Positions 1 through 7,476 of a stretch of DNA of 44,838 nt are shown one piece after another (the first letter of the stretch is position 1; each line of letters opens with the position of its first letter). Position numbers and translations under genes: made by a program. The DNA is from Lachnospiraceae bacterium. Lineage in GTDB: Bacteria; Bacillota; Clostridia; Lachnospirales; Lachnospiraceae. Where the stretch lies: contig JAGAQZ010000003.1 of assembly GCA_017622505.1 (NCBI GenBank), positions 1 through 44,838 of the forward strand. The letters are read 5' to 3'. The notes under the pieces were generated by a model. The model was not told the origin of the DNA. It searched no databases and was given only the letters and a program-made list of their open reading frames with translations.

Positions 1-103
1 CATCTGCTACGATGTCTGTGAAAGCCTTTAAAGCCTTTTCTGCATCTTTCTTAGATAATCCTGCCTGATCAGCCATAGCTGCGATTAATTCTGTCTTGTT
101 CAT
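1..103 (-). CDS. hup: HU family DNA-binding protein, N-terminal part
   Basis: This is the first 34 codons of a histone-like HU protein; the rest lies beyond the left edge. The reading begins MNKTELIAAMA and continues with a KKDAEKALKAF segment, the standard first two helices of bacterial HU. HU dimers bend and compact DNA. The ATG at 103 has a strong AGGAGGAG ribosome site just upstream, and a good promoter lies at 175-203. The gene is transcribed away from the accessory island and has its own promoter, so it does not depend on mazG, which lies upstream across the island. Confidence 0.93.
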   Translation of the reverse strand, partial: MNKTELIAAMADQAGLSKKDAEKALKAFTDIVAD

Positions 104-174
104 TATTGAACTCCTCCTCTTACTTTTATAGGATGTTTTTAGTTAACTAGGTTGCGTAAACAACCACTATACTA

Positions 175-203
175 GTTATAGTTGTTTTTCCGTAATTTGT
201 CAA
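175..203 (-). promoter_or_regulatory. Sigma-A type promoter of hup
   Basis: On the minus strand there is TTGACA (198-203), exactly 17 bases, then TATAAC (175-180), about 70 bases before the hup start codon. Both boxes and the spacing fit the vegetative consensus. Confidence 0.75.
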
Positions 204-271
204 GAAAAACTTGGACAAAACCACGTTTTTTCGGGGGGTTTTTAACTTTTAGGCTACAAAGATAGTCCGGT

Positions 272-458
272 TTAATTCCAACTATCCATCCATTCTACAA
301 TTTCTTCTGTATGTGCGTCTTCTAACATTGTGCGACCTCCGCCGTAATAATATAACTCAACAGGCTTTATTTCGCCTTCATAATATAAAATTCCGTAATA
401 ATAAATGTCCGGCGCTTCCGGATAATTATTGGTATCAAGCTCTTTTAATAGATTTTTT
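272..458 (-). pseudogene. 5'-truncated remnant of the second lipoprotein family, fused to a lost DUF3298-type gene
   Basis: The minus-strand frame ending at the TAA of 272-274 encodes about 60 residues containing IYYYGILYYEGEIKP and ending EEIVEWMDSWN. This matches the C-terminal part of the proteins at 8059-8661 and 8772-9377 (IYYGLIYNEE ... WMDSWEWE). There is no in-frame start: reading back, the frame meets a TGA close to the end of the preceding gene. Immediately upstream, the end of the 469-1884 gene carries the usual embedded start of the next array member (MKQMGKHKRKK), but that frame stops after 16 codons. The locus therefore looks like the 5' end of a fourth array gene joined out of frame to the 3' end of a different family. 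A deletion is the simplest explanation. Confidence 0.65.
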
Positions 459-468
459 TCTTTTGTGC

Positions 469-1884
469 TTACCCATCTGCTTCATCGTAAATTTCCTCCC
501 AGGAACAAAAGAGCTCCAACGTATCATTTCCCGAAATAATATCTAACTCTTCGTTCAAATAATAGTGAATCGGTAATCCTCCAAGACCATATGTAAACCT
601 TGAACTATATGTAACAATCATACCTTCGTCTGTGAAGTAACATTTTACATATTCTTCTATCGACGGATTCCCTTTATCTCCGGCCTTATCGTATAGCCCA
701 AATGCATATTCATAGTAGGAATCAAACTCCTCTTTGGAATACTGGTCAGGTATCTCGTTTATTTTCTTCTCATATGCTTTCCACATAAGCGCAATTAAAT
801 CTTCTCTGGAATAACTTTCGCCTAAAATATCTTCAAAGGAAACCAACGTTCCTTCTTCCAAATTAAAAGTAAGATAACGGGAATCCTCGCATATCATTTC
901 ACCCTGCCATGTATAATCCCCCGGAATATGAGTATACATATGCACAACCAAGTAACGTTCTCCTACATATATAACCTCATGTGCGCTTATATCGATTGTT
1001 CCTTCTTTTTCCTTATCATTCTTTTCAATTACATCTCTAATCTGTGCATTAATTTGCTCGGCATTTGTAATATCATAAAACTGTAGATATGTAATCCTTC
1101 CATTTTCTTTATTTATAATATTGGTATGCTCACTTTCAAAAGCTTCCAATTGCATTTTGGGCTGCATATCCTTTTCTTCATTTTCATTTAATAATTCAAC
1201 CGCTTCCTCTTGTGAACATAATCGATATTCTCCCTCATCCCATAAAAACATATCCGCATAAGAATGATACATATCTACCTTTCCGTCTTCATTTAAATCC
1301 TTAATATAAAACCGCGGTACATACGAAATAGGATCGCCAAGAAATCCTCTATCATCTATCTCACATTCTACTCTTTCTTTCAATCTATCCACATTATTGC
1401 CTTGCGAAAAAATTTCATACGCCGATGCCCCTATATAACCGCCTTCCCTATCGATTAGAGCCACATATCTCCTTACTATATCCTTTGAAGAAATCGTATA
1501 TATAATCTCTTCAATATAATCACATACCTGATAATCATATGTCTTTATAAATACGATTTGCTCATCTTCTTCCAATTCTAACTGTTGTAAATGCTTTTCC
1601 TCCATCAATTTATTCGAAAGCTGCAAACCATACATCCCCCAATTTTCCGGCTCAATATAATAAATCTTCGAATAATCCTCAAAGTAAATGACTTCTTTAT
1701 ATTTTACATCTATTATCTCAATTTGTGACAGAATACTGTATATACCGGAAGTAAAGTTTTCGCTACTATCTATATCAGACTGAGAGTCTTTATTATTTTG
1801 ACAACCGAATAAAAGAGCAAATATTACTGATATGTAAAATAATAAAAACACTTTTTTTCTTTTGTGCTTATCCCTCTGCTTCAT
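469..1884 (-). CDS. RsiV/DUF3298-like lipoprotein, array member 3
   Basis: A 471-residue predicted lipoprotein: basic N-terminus, hydrophobic stretch, lipobox LLFGC with Cys28. Residues about 50-130 hold a segment conserved in the array (IEPENWGMYGL, CDYIEE). A DxNxDGxxD calcium-loop motif (DLNEDGKVD) is at 196-204. Residues about 255-455 resemble the DUF3298 domain of RsiV: a YVGERYLVV strand, then SRYLTF, a 'sF.DIL' segment and a C-terminal CYFTDEGM strand. The start overlaps the previous gene's stop by 17 bases and uses a GGGAGG site inside that gene. The 5' third resembles member 2 at DNA level and the middle to 3' part resembles member 1. Function is inferred: an outward-facing lipoprotein, possibly immunity to the upstream GH19-like effector. 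Confidence 0.8.
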   Translation of the reverse strand: MKQRDKHKRKKVFLLFYISVIFALLFGCQNNKDSQSDIDSSENFTSGIYSILSQIEIIDVKYKEVIYFEDYSKIYYIEPENWGMYGLQLSNKLMEEKHLQQLELEEDEQIVFIKTYDYQVCDYIEEIIYTISSKDIVRRYVALIDREGGYIGASAYEIFSQGNNVDRLKERVECEIDDRGFLGDPISYVPRFYIKDLNEDGKVDMYHSYADMFLWDEGEYRLCSQEEAVELLNENEEKDMQPKMQLEAFESEHTNIINKENGRITYLQFYDITNAEQINAQIRDVIEKNDKEKEGTIDISAHEVIYVGERYLVVHMYTHIPGDYTWQGEMICEDSRYLTFNLEEGTLVSFEDILGESYSREDLIALMWKAYEKKINEIPDQYSKEEFDSYYEYAFGLYDKAGDKGNPSIEEYVKCYFTDEGMIVTYSSRFTYGLGGLPIHYYLNEELDIISGNDTLELFCSWEEIYDEADG

Positions 1885-3355
1885 CGTAAATTTCCTCCCA
1901 GGAACAAAAATGCTCTATTACATCCTCTCTATCATCTCCGTACTCTTCAGATTCAATCATCTCTAAGCGTTCATTCAAGTAATAATTAACCGGTGGCACA
2001 GGCCAACCAAACCGCACCGAACATCCATATACAACCACCATTCCATCATCCGTGAAATAACACTGTGCATAATCTTCCAATACCGGATTACGATTTCCCT
2101 TATCTTCAGGCATTAGCTCTTCTGCACTCTGTAAATCCTCATTGTATTCTTTCAAAACTCTTGCATAGTATTCATCAAACAGTTCCTTGGAATATTGATC
2201 TGGTACTTCATTCATTTTATTCTCGTAGGCTTTCCACATAAGGTTTGTCATATCATCATAGGCATAGTTTTCTCCTAGTATGTCTTTAAGTGTAATCATA
2301 TTTCCCGTTTTTAAATCAAAGGTCAGATAACGCGAACCATCATCTACCGGTGGTTCTGTATAATATTCCCCATCACTGGTCCGTGTACGCATAAGTACCA
2401 CTAAATATTTCTCACCTACGTATATAATATCATCTATACTCATACTCACGTAATAATCCTTATTTTCTTCTGCCAGTTTACGAATCTGTTCATTTATGAG
2501 TTCAGCATTACTGATATCATGAAACTGTGCATATACAACGTATCTGTTTTCAATTTTCTTGATAGATACATGCTCTTCTATAAAGGTATTCATTCTCTCC
2601 TGTTCCGCTAGTTCCTCCTGACTGCAATAATCTATCCACTGCCAATCTAATGCCTCTTCTTCGGGACGCCTTTCAAATCCGCCGTCCTTTCCAAAATAAA
2701 GCGCAACCGGAAAAGACGGTCTATATAAATCAATATAACCATCTTCGTTAAGGTCGCTAATCACATATCCCGGTACATATGTGTAGTAAAAAAATTTATT
2801 ACCTATTTCCTCTATTTCTCCCAGTATATATTCCTTTAGTTCCTCCTCTTTATTCTCCCCCAATACATAAAAATATTCTTCCTGCTCTTTGGCAGCTCCC
2901 CTAAACGTACCCTCCCGATCCATTATAATAATATATTCTTGGACCATATTATCCGCCGTTATGGTATAAATAAATTCTTCAATATAATCACAAACCTGAT
3001 AATCAAATGTTTGCAAAAAAACAACCTGCTCATCATCCGCAAATGTCATATGGTCAAGTCCTGTTATTGATGCAATCCTTGTGGAATCTTCCAAACCATA
3101 CATCCCCCAATTTTCCGGTTCAATATAATACGTCTTCGAATATGGTTCAAAATTCCAGACTTCTTTGTACTTCACATCTATTATCTCAATTTGTGACAGA
3201 ACACTGTCTAATCCGGAAGTAAGTTCTTCGCTACTGCCCATATCAGCCTGAGAGTCTGTGTTATGATTTTGGCAACCGAATAAAAAAACAACCACTATTA
3301 AAATACCAAGTAGAATCACATACTGTTTTCTTTTGTGCTTACCCATCTGCTTCAT
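1868..3355 (-). CDS. RsiV/DUF3298-like lipoprotein, array member 2
   Basis: About 495 residues, starting at the MKQMGKHKRK methionine. That start aligns with the other array members and has a ribosome site (GGAAGG) inside the last codons of the upstream gene; a longer reading is open but lacks this support. Signal peptide with lipobox FLFGC (Cys about 28). It shares the N-terminal conserved segment, the DLNEDGYID calcium-loop motif and the C-terminal RsiV-like region (YVGEKYLVV, SRYLTFDL, CYFTDDGMVV) with its neighbours. It carries extra residues near the C-terminus (AEELMPEDKG). The end of the gene, coding SWEEIYDEAEG, contains the ribosome site and start of member 3. Predicted to be anchored on the outer face of the membrane. 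Biochemical role unknown. Confidence 0.8.
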   Translation of the reverse strand: MKQMGKHKRKQYVILLGILIVVVFLFGCQNHNTDSQADMGSSEELTSGLDSVLSQIEIIDVKYKEVWNFEPYSKTYYIEPENWGMYGLEDSTRIASITGLDHMTFADDEQVVFLQTFDYQVCDYIEEFIYTITADNMVQEYIIIMDREGTFRGAAKEQEEYFYVLGENKEEELKEYILGEIEEIGNKFFYYTYVPGYVISDLNEDGYIDLYRPSFPVALYFGKDGGFERRPEEEALDWQWIDYCSQEELAEQERMNTFIEEHVSIKKIENRYVVYAQFHDISNAELINEQIRKLAEENKDYYVSMSIDDIIYVGEKYLVVLMRTRTSDGEYYTEPPVDDGSRYLTFDLKTGNMITLKDILGENYAYDDMTNLMWKAYENKMNEVPDQYSKELFDEYYARVLKEYNEDLQSAEELMPEDKGNRNPVLEDYAQCYFTDDGMVVVYGCSVRFGWPVPPVNYYLNERLEMIESEEYGDDREDVIEHFCSWEEIYDEAEG

Positions 3356-4790
3356 CGTAAATTTCCTTCCAGGAACAGAAGAGTTCCAAAGTTTCATATT
3401 CCTTTATAATATCTAATCTTTCATCTAAATCATACTTAACAGGCATATCTCCAAATCCGTATGTAATATAGTCACTATATGTCACGACCATACCTTCATC
3501 GGTAAAGTAACATTTTATATAATCCTCTATGACAGGACTTCCGACAGCACTATGAACATCATAATGCTCAAATACGAATTCATAATAAGAATCAAATTCC
3601 TCTTTGGAATACTGATCCGGCACCTCGTTTATTTTTTTCTCATATGCCTTCCACATAAGTGCCACCAAATCTTCTCTGGTGTAATTTTCACCTAAAATAT
3701 CTCCAAAAGAAACCAGCGCTCCCTTTTCCAAATCAAATGTAAGGTAACGGGAGTCCCTGCATAGGATATCTCCGCGCGCAGTATGATTTCCCGGAGTATA
3801 TGTATACATATGCACAACCAGATAACGTTCCCCCACATATATTACATCACTTGCACTTATATTGAATGCTTTCTCCCTTTCCTTATCTTTCATTTCAATT
3901 ACATCTCTAATCTGTGCATTTATTTCTTCGGCATTCGCAATATCATAAAACTGTAAATATGTAATCCTTCCATTTTCTTTATTTATAATATTGGTATGCT
4001 CACTTTGAAAAGCTTCCAATTGCAATTTTATCTGCATTTCCTCCTCTCCAATTGCATTAAGTACTTCTATCCCTTCTTCTCTTGAACACAATCTGTATTC
4101 TCCTTTATCCCATAAAAACATATCGCCAACGGAAGAATAAATATCTACATATCCATCTTCATTTAAATCGCTTATTTTATAACGCGGTGCATATGTAATT
4201 GCGCCCCATATATAAACACTCTCATCCATCAGTTCTATTACAATTTCTTTTAATCTGTCTGTATATGTTTGTCCAGCAGCCATAACAAAATCCAATTCAT
4301 ATGGGGTTATTCCCATCACATTTCTATCTCTGTCCAGAAGAAGACAGTGTGATTTTACAATATCATCCGGCGTAAACGTATAAAATATTACTTCAATATA
4401 ATCACATACCATAAAATCATACGTTTGCAAAAAAACAACCTGTTCTTCTTCCTCTAACACAACCTGATCAAGACCGGTTTCCCTTGCTACTTTCTCAATA
4501 TCCTCCAAACCATAGTTTCCCCAATTATCAGGCTCAATACAGTACTTTTTGGAATATGGTTCAAAATGCCAGACTTCTTTGTATTCCATCTGCACTATTT
4601 TTTCTTTAAATAGAATGCTATCCATTCCAATAATAATTTTACTATTTTCATCGTATAACGGTTCCTCATCATAACCCTGACATCCGATAAATATAAATAC
4701 ACAACAAAAACATAATACAAATACAGCTACTTTTATTTTTAATACACACAAACTTTTTTTATTCTGATATAACGTTATAAATTGCTTCAT
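3339..4790 (-). CDS. RsiV/DUF3298-like lipoprotein, array member 1
   Basis: About 483 residues from the ATG of MKQFITLY, preceded by an AAAGGGAG ribosome site; a GTG six codons earlier would overlap that site. The start lies 32 bases inside the 3' end of the GH19-like effector gene, so the two are translationally coupled. The N-terminal hydrophobic segment ends in lipobox FIGC (Cys37). The array-wide segments are present, including a DLNEDGYVD loop and the C-terminal RsiV-like part (YVGERYLVV, SRYLTFDL, CYFTDEGMVV). In RsiV this domain binds lysozyme; here that is only an analogy. Being the first gene after the effector, it is the most likely cognate partner. Confidence 0.8.
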   Translation of the reverse strand: MKQFITLYQNKKSLCVLKIKVAVFVLCFCCVFIFIGCQGYDEEPLYDENSKIIIGMDSILFKEKIVQMEYKEVWHFEPYSKKYCIEPDNWGNYGLEDIEKVARETGLDQVVLEEEEQVVFLQTYDFMVCDYIEVIFYTFTPDDIVKSHCLLLDRDRNVMGITPYELDFVMAAGQTYTDRLKEIVIELMDESVYIWGAITYAPRYKISDLNEDGYVDIYSSVGDMFLWDKGEYRLCSREEGIEVLNAIGEEEMQIKLQLEAFQSEHTNIINKENGRITYLQFYDIANAEEINAQIRDVIEMKDKEREKAFNISASDVIYVGERYLVVHMYTYTPGNHTARGDILCRDSRYLTFDLEKGALVSFGDILGENYTREDLVALMWKAYEKKINEVPDQYSKEEFDSYYEFVFEHYDVHSAVGSPVIEDYIKCYFTDEGMVVTYSDYITYGFGDMPVKYDLDERLDIIKEYETLELFCSWKEIYDEADG

Positions 4791-6195
4791 AGACTTTCTC
4801 CCTTTCACCTTGCGTAGTTCCTAGTATTTTTTCGGTTATCTGCTCTATCATATCATCCACATCTACTCTATTTGGACCAATAAAATAATACCATTCTGCA
4901 GATATAAAACAATATTTATCTATAATATATTCGGAATAACAGCCATTTTCTCTGATATCCTGCGCAGCTTCTACATCTCTGTACGTCACCTCTATATAAT
5001 GTGCGAACCGATAATAATTTTCTTTATGTGTTAATTGTAAAACGCCTGCCCCTCTATACTTTATCAAATCACTTATTTCATAAGGGCTAGCCGGGACATT
5101 TCCAATATACGTTTTTAACTCATTGATACGCTGTATAACCAGATTATTGCAAGTATAATGATCTTTGTTCTGACTATAAAGAATATTTGAAAATTCTTCT
5201 TCACTAAGGGATATATTTTCATTATAATTATCCAAATAATCAGCACTATGATTTAATACATATGAATTAGCCAAATTTTCATCAAACATTTCATCCAACT
5301 TTATTTTAGTTGAAAAATCTTCTAATTTCTCACGTGTATATTTTCCACCAAATGTTTCTACATAAATCTGTGATAAAAATAATGCTTTTTTGTCATTTTC
5401 ATATACTTTATTCCTATGGAAGATTTCAACAATTTCTAATGTATTCTCCATACTTAGAAAATCCGGATTCCACGCATAAGGATATTCCATTGATAATAGC
5501 TGGCTCTGTAACTGCACTGCCTCGACATAAATATCTGCCTTCTCTTTTAATTTTTCATACATTTTCTGCTGTACTGCAGTCGGAATTCCGTCTGTTATAT
5601 ATAGCATATATTCATAAGGACACACTCTTTGTATATAACTATGAATGGCATTGAAATATGTTGCAATTTCTGTATCAGACAAATGCTCTGTTTCTTGACG
5701 AATTTCTGCTATTTTATACACGCTTTCCATAATGTAATCAGATAATGCTTTGATCTCTGCCTGTTCCGGATCAAGTAAAAACATTGTCGCTATATGTTCC
5801 GTACCCACTTGACCTGTGCCACTCCGCCACACATCACTCTGAAAATATACACTATTCTCTCGAATTTCATTGGTATATGTATTCTCCACTTCGTACAAAC
5901 CATCTATCAGTCTCTGCATAGCAGAAACTATGATTTGCCCCTCATATTCGCAGTCATAATTTGACAACTTATGATTCATATCCTGTGCTCTTACAATTAA
6001 TTCCTGCTCTCTGACAGACGCAGGAAGATTCTCACATATGTCCTCGGCTCTATAAAGTAATCCCGATACTTCTTCAAACACGGCTTGTCCTCTGCGGAAT
6101 AATGAAATAATACTCAACATCATATCATCAGTAATATAATAATGAATTGCTTTTTTATCGTCCATACTCATCTCTTTATCCTCTGTGTCATTCAT
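4759..6195 (-). CDS. Putative type VII-like effector with C-terminal GH19-like (chitinase/lysozyme fold) domain
   Basis: 478 residues, no Sec signal peptide and no membrane segment. Residues 1-240 are mostly helical and unrecognised. Residues about 250-478 resemble predicted GH19 chitinases/endolysins: LFLSQIYVETFGGKYT (273-287) matches the 'AQIAHESGGF' helix and keeps the putative catalytic Glu280, but Val replaces the usual His. YRGAGVLQLTHKENY (380-394) is close to the diagnostic 'YRGRGLIQLTGRANY'. A later ISAEWYYF...QITEKILG...ERE stretch fits the final helices. The ATG overlaps the stop of the preceding ESX-like gene by one base (TGATG). Gene order (small helical partners, then effector, then lipoproteins) suggests export by a type VII-like machine and attack on peptidoglycan. 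Both points are inference, and no secretion ATPase is in the window. Confidence 0.65.
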   Translation of the reverse strand: MNDTEDKEMSMDDKKAIHYYITDDMMLSIISLFRRGQAVFEEVSGLLYRAEDICENLPASVREQELIVRAQDMNHKLSNYDCEYEGQIIVSAMQRLIDGLYEVENTYTNEIRENSVYFQSDVWRSGTGQVGTEHIATMFLLDPEQAEIKALSDYIMESVYKIAEIRQETEHLSDTEIATYFNAIHSYIQRVCPYEYMLYITDGIPTAVQQKMYEKLKEKADIYVEAVQLQSQLLSMEYPYAWNPDFLSMENTLEIVEIFHRNKVYENDKKALFLSQIYVETFGGKYTREKLEDFSTKIKLDEMFDENLANSYVLNHSADYLDNYNENISLSEEEFSNILYSQNKDHYTCNNLVIQRINELKTYIGNVPASPYEISDLIKYRGAGVLQLTHKENYYRFAHYIEVTYRDVEAAQDIRENGCYSEYIIDKYCFISAEWYYFIGPNRVDVDDMIEQITEKILGTTQGEREKVYEAIYNVISE

Positions 6196-6488
6196 CAGAA
6201 TCTGTTTACGCTTGCACTCTGTTCATCCACTTCCCGAAATCCTTCCGTGGCCTCTCCCACAAACCGGTAAATTTCTTTGAGACATTTTATATACTCATAA
6301 ACTGTCGCTTTTTCTTTTGCAAGTACAATGCTCAGCTCATTTGTAAAACTTCCTTCCATCTCATTAAGTAACTCTTCCAACATTTTATAATCTGCTTCTG
6401 CTTTATCCATTATATTGGTATCTATATACTGTTGTATTTCGTCTACCTTTGCTTCCACATTTACGTAATTAATATTTATATCTGACAT
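6195..6488 (-). CDS. Small WXG100/ESX-like protein (97 aa)
   Basis: A 97-residue all-helical protein: two long helices separated by an EGSF turn near residue 50, where WXG100 proteins carry W-x-G. The C-terminal helix ends in FREVDEQSAS, like the 'F..xD...A' tail of ESX proteins. Ribosome site AAGGGG before the ATG. Its stop codon overlaps the start of the effector gene (TGATG), which points to a stoichiometric partner or export chaperone of that effector. There is no tryptophan in the turn, so family membership is a structural guess. Confidence 0.65.
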   Translation of the reverse strand: MSDININYVNVEAKVDEIQQYIDTNIMDKAEADYKMLEELLNEMEGSFTNELSIVLAKEKATVYEYIKCLKEIYRFVGEATEGFREVDEQSASVNRF

Positions 6489-6500
6489 AATATTCCCCTT

Positions 6501-6785
6501 TTATATATTATCTGCTTCCTGCATGAAATTAATATAATGATAAACACTTTGCTCCATTTTATCGAATCCTTCCCCCAAATGTGTTTTCACCATTTCATCC
6601 CATACTTCCAGAATTTCCTCAATCGTCTTGGATGTCTCCGTTGCATGAAATCCGCCCTCTGTATGTAGCAGCTCTTTCAGTTCATCCTCACAATGTGTAA
6701 TATCTGTTAAAATATGCTCATGTAATTCTTTGTATTTATTAAGAAACGTAGAATACTTCTCTACCGATACTTTTATATTTTCCAT
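6501..6785 (-). CDS. Small WXG100/ESX-like protein (94 aa)
   Basis: 94 residues, predicted helix-turn-helix with a GGF turn (HTEGGFHATE, residues about 41-50) in the position of the WXG turn. Good GGGGGA ribosome site before the ATG. It is 12 bases upstream of the next small gene and 8 bases downstream of the previous one, so it belongs to the same operon. It has about the same length as the 97-residue neighbour but little obvious sequence identity. Likely an export partner of the effector; no enzymatic motif is seen. Confidence 0.65.
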   Translation of the reverse strand: MENIKVSVEKYSTFLNKYKELHEHILTDITHCEDELKELLHTEGGFHATETSKTIEEILEVWDEMVKTHLGEGFDKMEQSVYHYINFMQEADNI

Positions 6786-6793
6786 ATATCCCC

Positions 6794-7060
6794 CTATAAC
6801 ATTATACTTAAACTTTCTATCTCTGCATCAAGGCTGCCGATATGTCTTTGTAGCCTTGCAATCTGCTGTTCCATACTATAAATAATTCCGGATAAATTCT
6901 CAGTATACTCATACATTCTATCTCGGGATTCTTCGAACCTATTTTTGATTTTGCCCGCTCCCACACCCTCAAAAATATCCGGCACTACAATCTCTCCCAG
7001 ATAATCATGTCGAAGCGACTGTTCAAGCAAGGTTTTTAACTCCCACCGGGAATCTTCCAT
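6794..7060 (-). CDS. Small helical protein of the effector operon (88-98 aa)
   Basis: I place the start at the ATG of MEDSRWELKT because AAGGGGG lies just before it; an ATG ten codons earlier (7090) has no ribosome site. The product is about 88 residues with a charged N-terminal helix, a short IVVPDIFEGVGAGK segment and a long C-terminal coiled coil (MEQQIARLQRHIGSLDAEIE). It resembles in size and layout the first small proteins of Bacillus YwqHIJ-like LXG operons, but I cannot assign a family with certainty. Confidence 0.6.
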   Translation of the reverse strand: MEDSRWELKTLLEQSLRHDYLGEIVVPDIFEGVGAGKIKNRFEESRDRMYEYTENLSGIIYSMEQQIARLQRHIGSLDAEIESLSIML

Positions 7061-7108
7061 CTTCCCCCTTAAATGCTTCAGATAATTCATATTATCAATG
7101 CAATTATT

Positions 7109-7252
7109 TTATTCATTCTTCAATCGGGATATTTTATTTTCTATTTCGGCTCTTCGTATACGCTCCGCTTCTTCCCGTTCATAATCCGTCATAAGTTCAT
7201 TTGCATAATCCATATCCTTGGTCACCTCATCTGTTCTGTTTTCGTCCATCAT
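7109..7252 (-). CDS. 47-codon small gene at the head of the effector operon
   Basis: A short frame starting MMDENRTDEV and ending ISRLKNE, strongly charged and helical throughout (Asp/Glu/Arg/Lys rich). It shows codon use and strand like its neighbours and ends about 50 bases before the next start. The ribosome site is poor: AAGGGGG is present but about 24 bases upstream of the ATG. Possible small accessory or regulatory protein of the operon. The coding call rests on composition and context only. Confidence 0.5.
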   Translation of the reverse strand: MMDENRTDEVTKDMDYANELMTDYEREEAERIRRAEIENKISRLKNE

Positions 7253-7264
7253 AGGCACTCTGTT

Positions 7265-7408
7265 TTATATAAAATCCCCCTTTATTATATTTTCATTTCT
7301 ATTTATTTTTTTCAATAGCATTTCGATAAGTGTACTGTTTTTTTCGCTAAGTGTATCTAACTCTTCGTTAAAGTGATGATTTTGCTCTAAAAAATTAAGA
7401 TTCTCCCT
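7265..7408 (-). pseudogene. Possible decayed coiled-coil gene fragment
   Basis: A 47-codon open stretch without a plausible start codon encodes a clearly protein-like, coiled-coil sequence (LEQNHHFNEELDTLSEKN, then LIEMLLKKINRNE). It is in the same frame as the 47-codon gene below it and is separated from it by one TAA and five codons. Upstream the frame is broken by TAG and TGA codons. It may be the remains of an earlier first gene of the operon. The region also holds the likely but unlocated promoter of the operon; a TATAAT lies at 7284-7289 without a well spaced -35 box. Confidence 0.3.
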
Positions 7409-7441
7409 CTACTTTCAATCCGCTGTTTCCAACTAAAAATT

Positions 7442-7474
7442 AAAAAGACAGATAGCTAAACTACCTGTCTTTTT
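7442..7474 (-). terminator. Rho-independent terminator of the mazG-lipoprotein unit
   Basis: A 14-bp stem with one G-U pair (AAAAAGACAGGTAG against CTATCTGTCTTTTT) and a 5-base TTTAG loop, ending in a T run on the minus strand. It lies directly after the stop of the 7477-8007 gene and separates the two island operons. Confidence 0.9.
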
Positions 7475-7476
7475 AC

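Noticed and set aside
217-243. Possible terminator (AAAACC ... GGTTTT) after the array remnant
   Set aside because: Only six A/T-rich pairs and an ill-defined loop; too weak to call.
313-546. Plus-strand frame opposite the end of the lipoprotein array
   Set aside because: It has no ribosome site and its composition is that of an antisense shadow; the minus strand explains the DNA better.
4759-6195. LXG-domain toxin call for the effector
   Set aside because: The N-terminal half lacks a recognisable LXG motif, so only a type VII-like context is claimed.
7284-7315. TTGAAA/TATAAT promoter for the effector operon
   Set aside because: The spacing is 20 bases, outside the normal range, and it lies inside a coding remnant.
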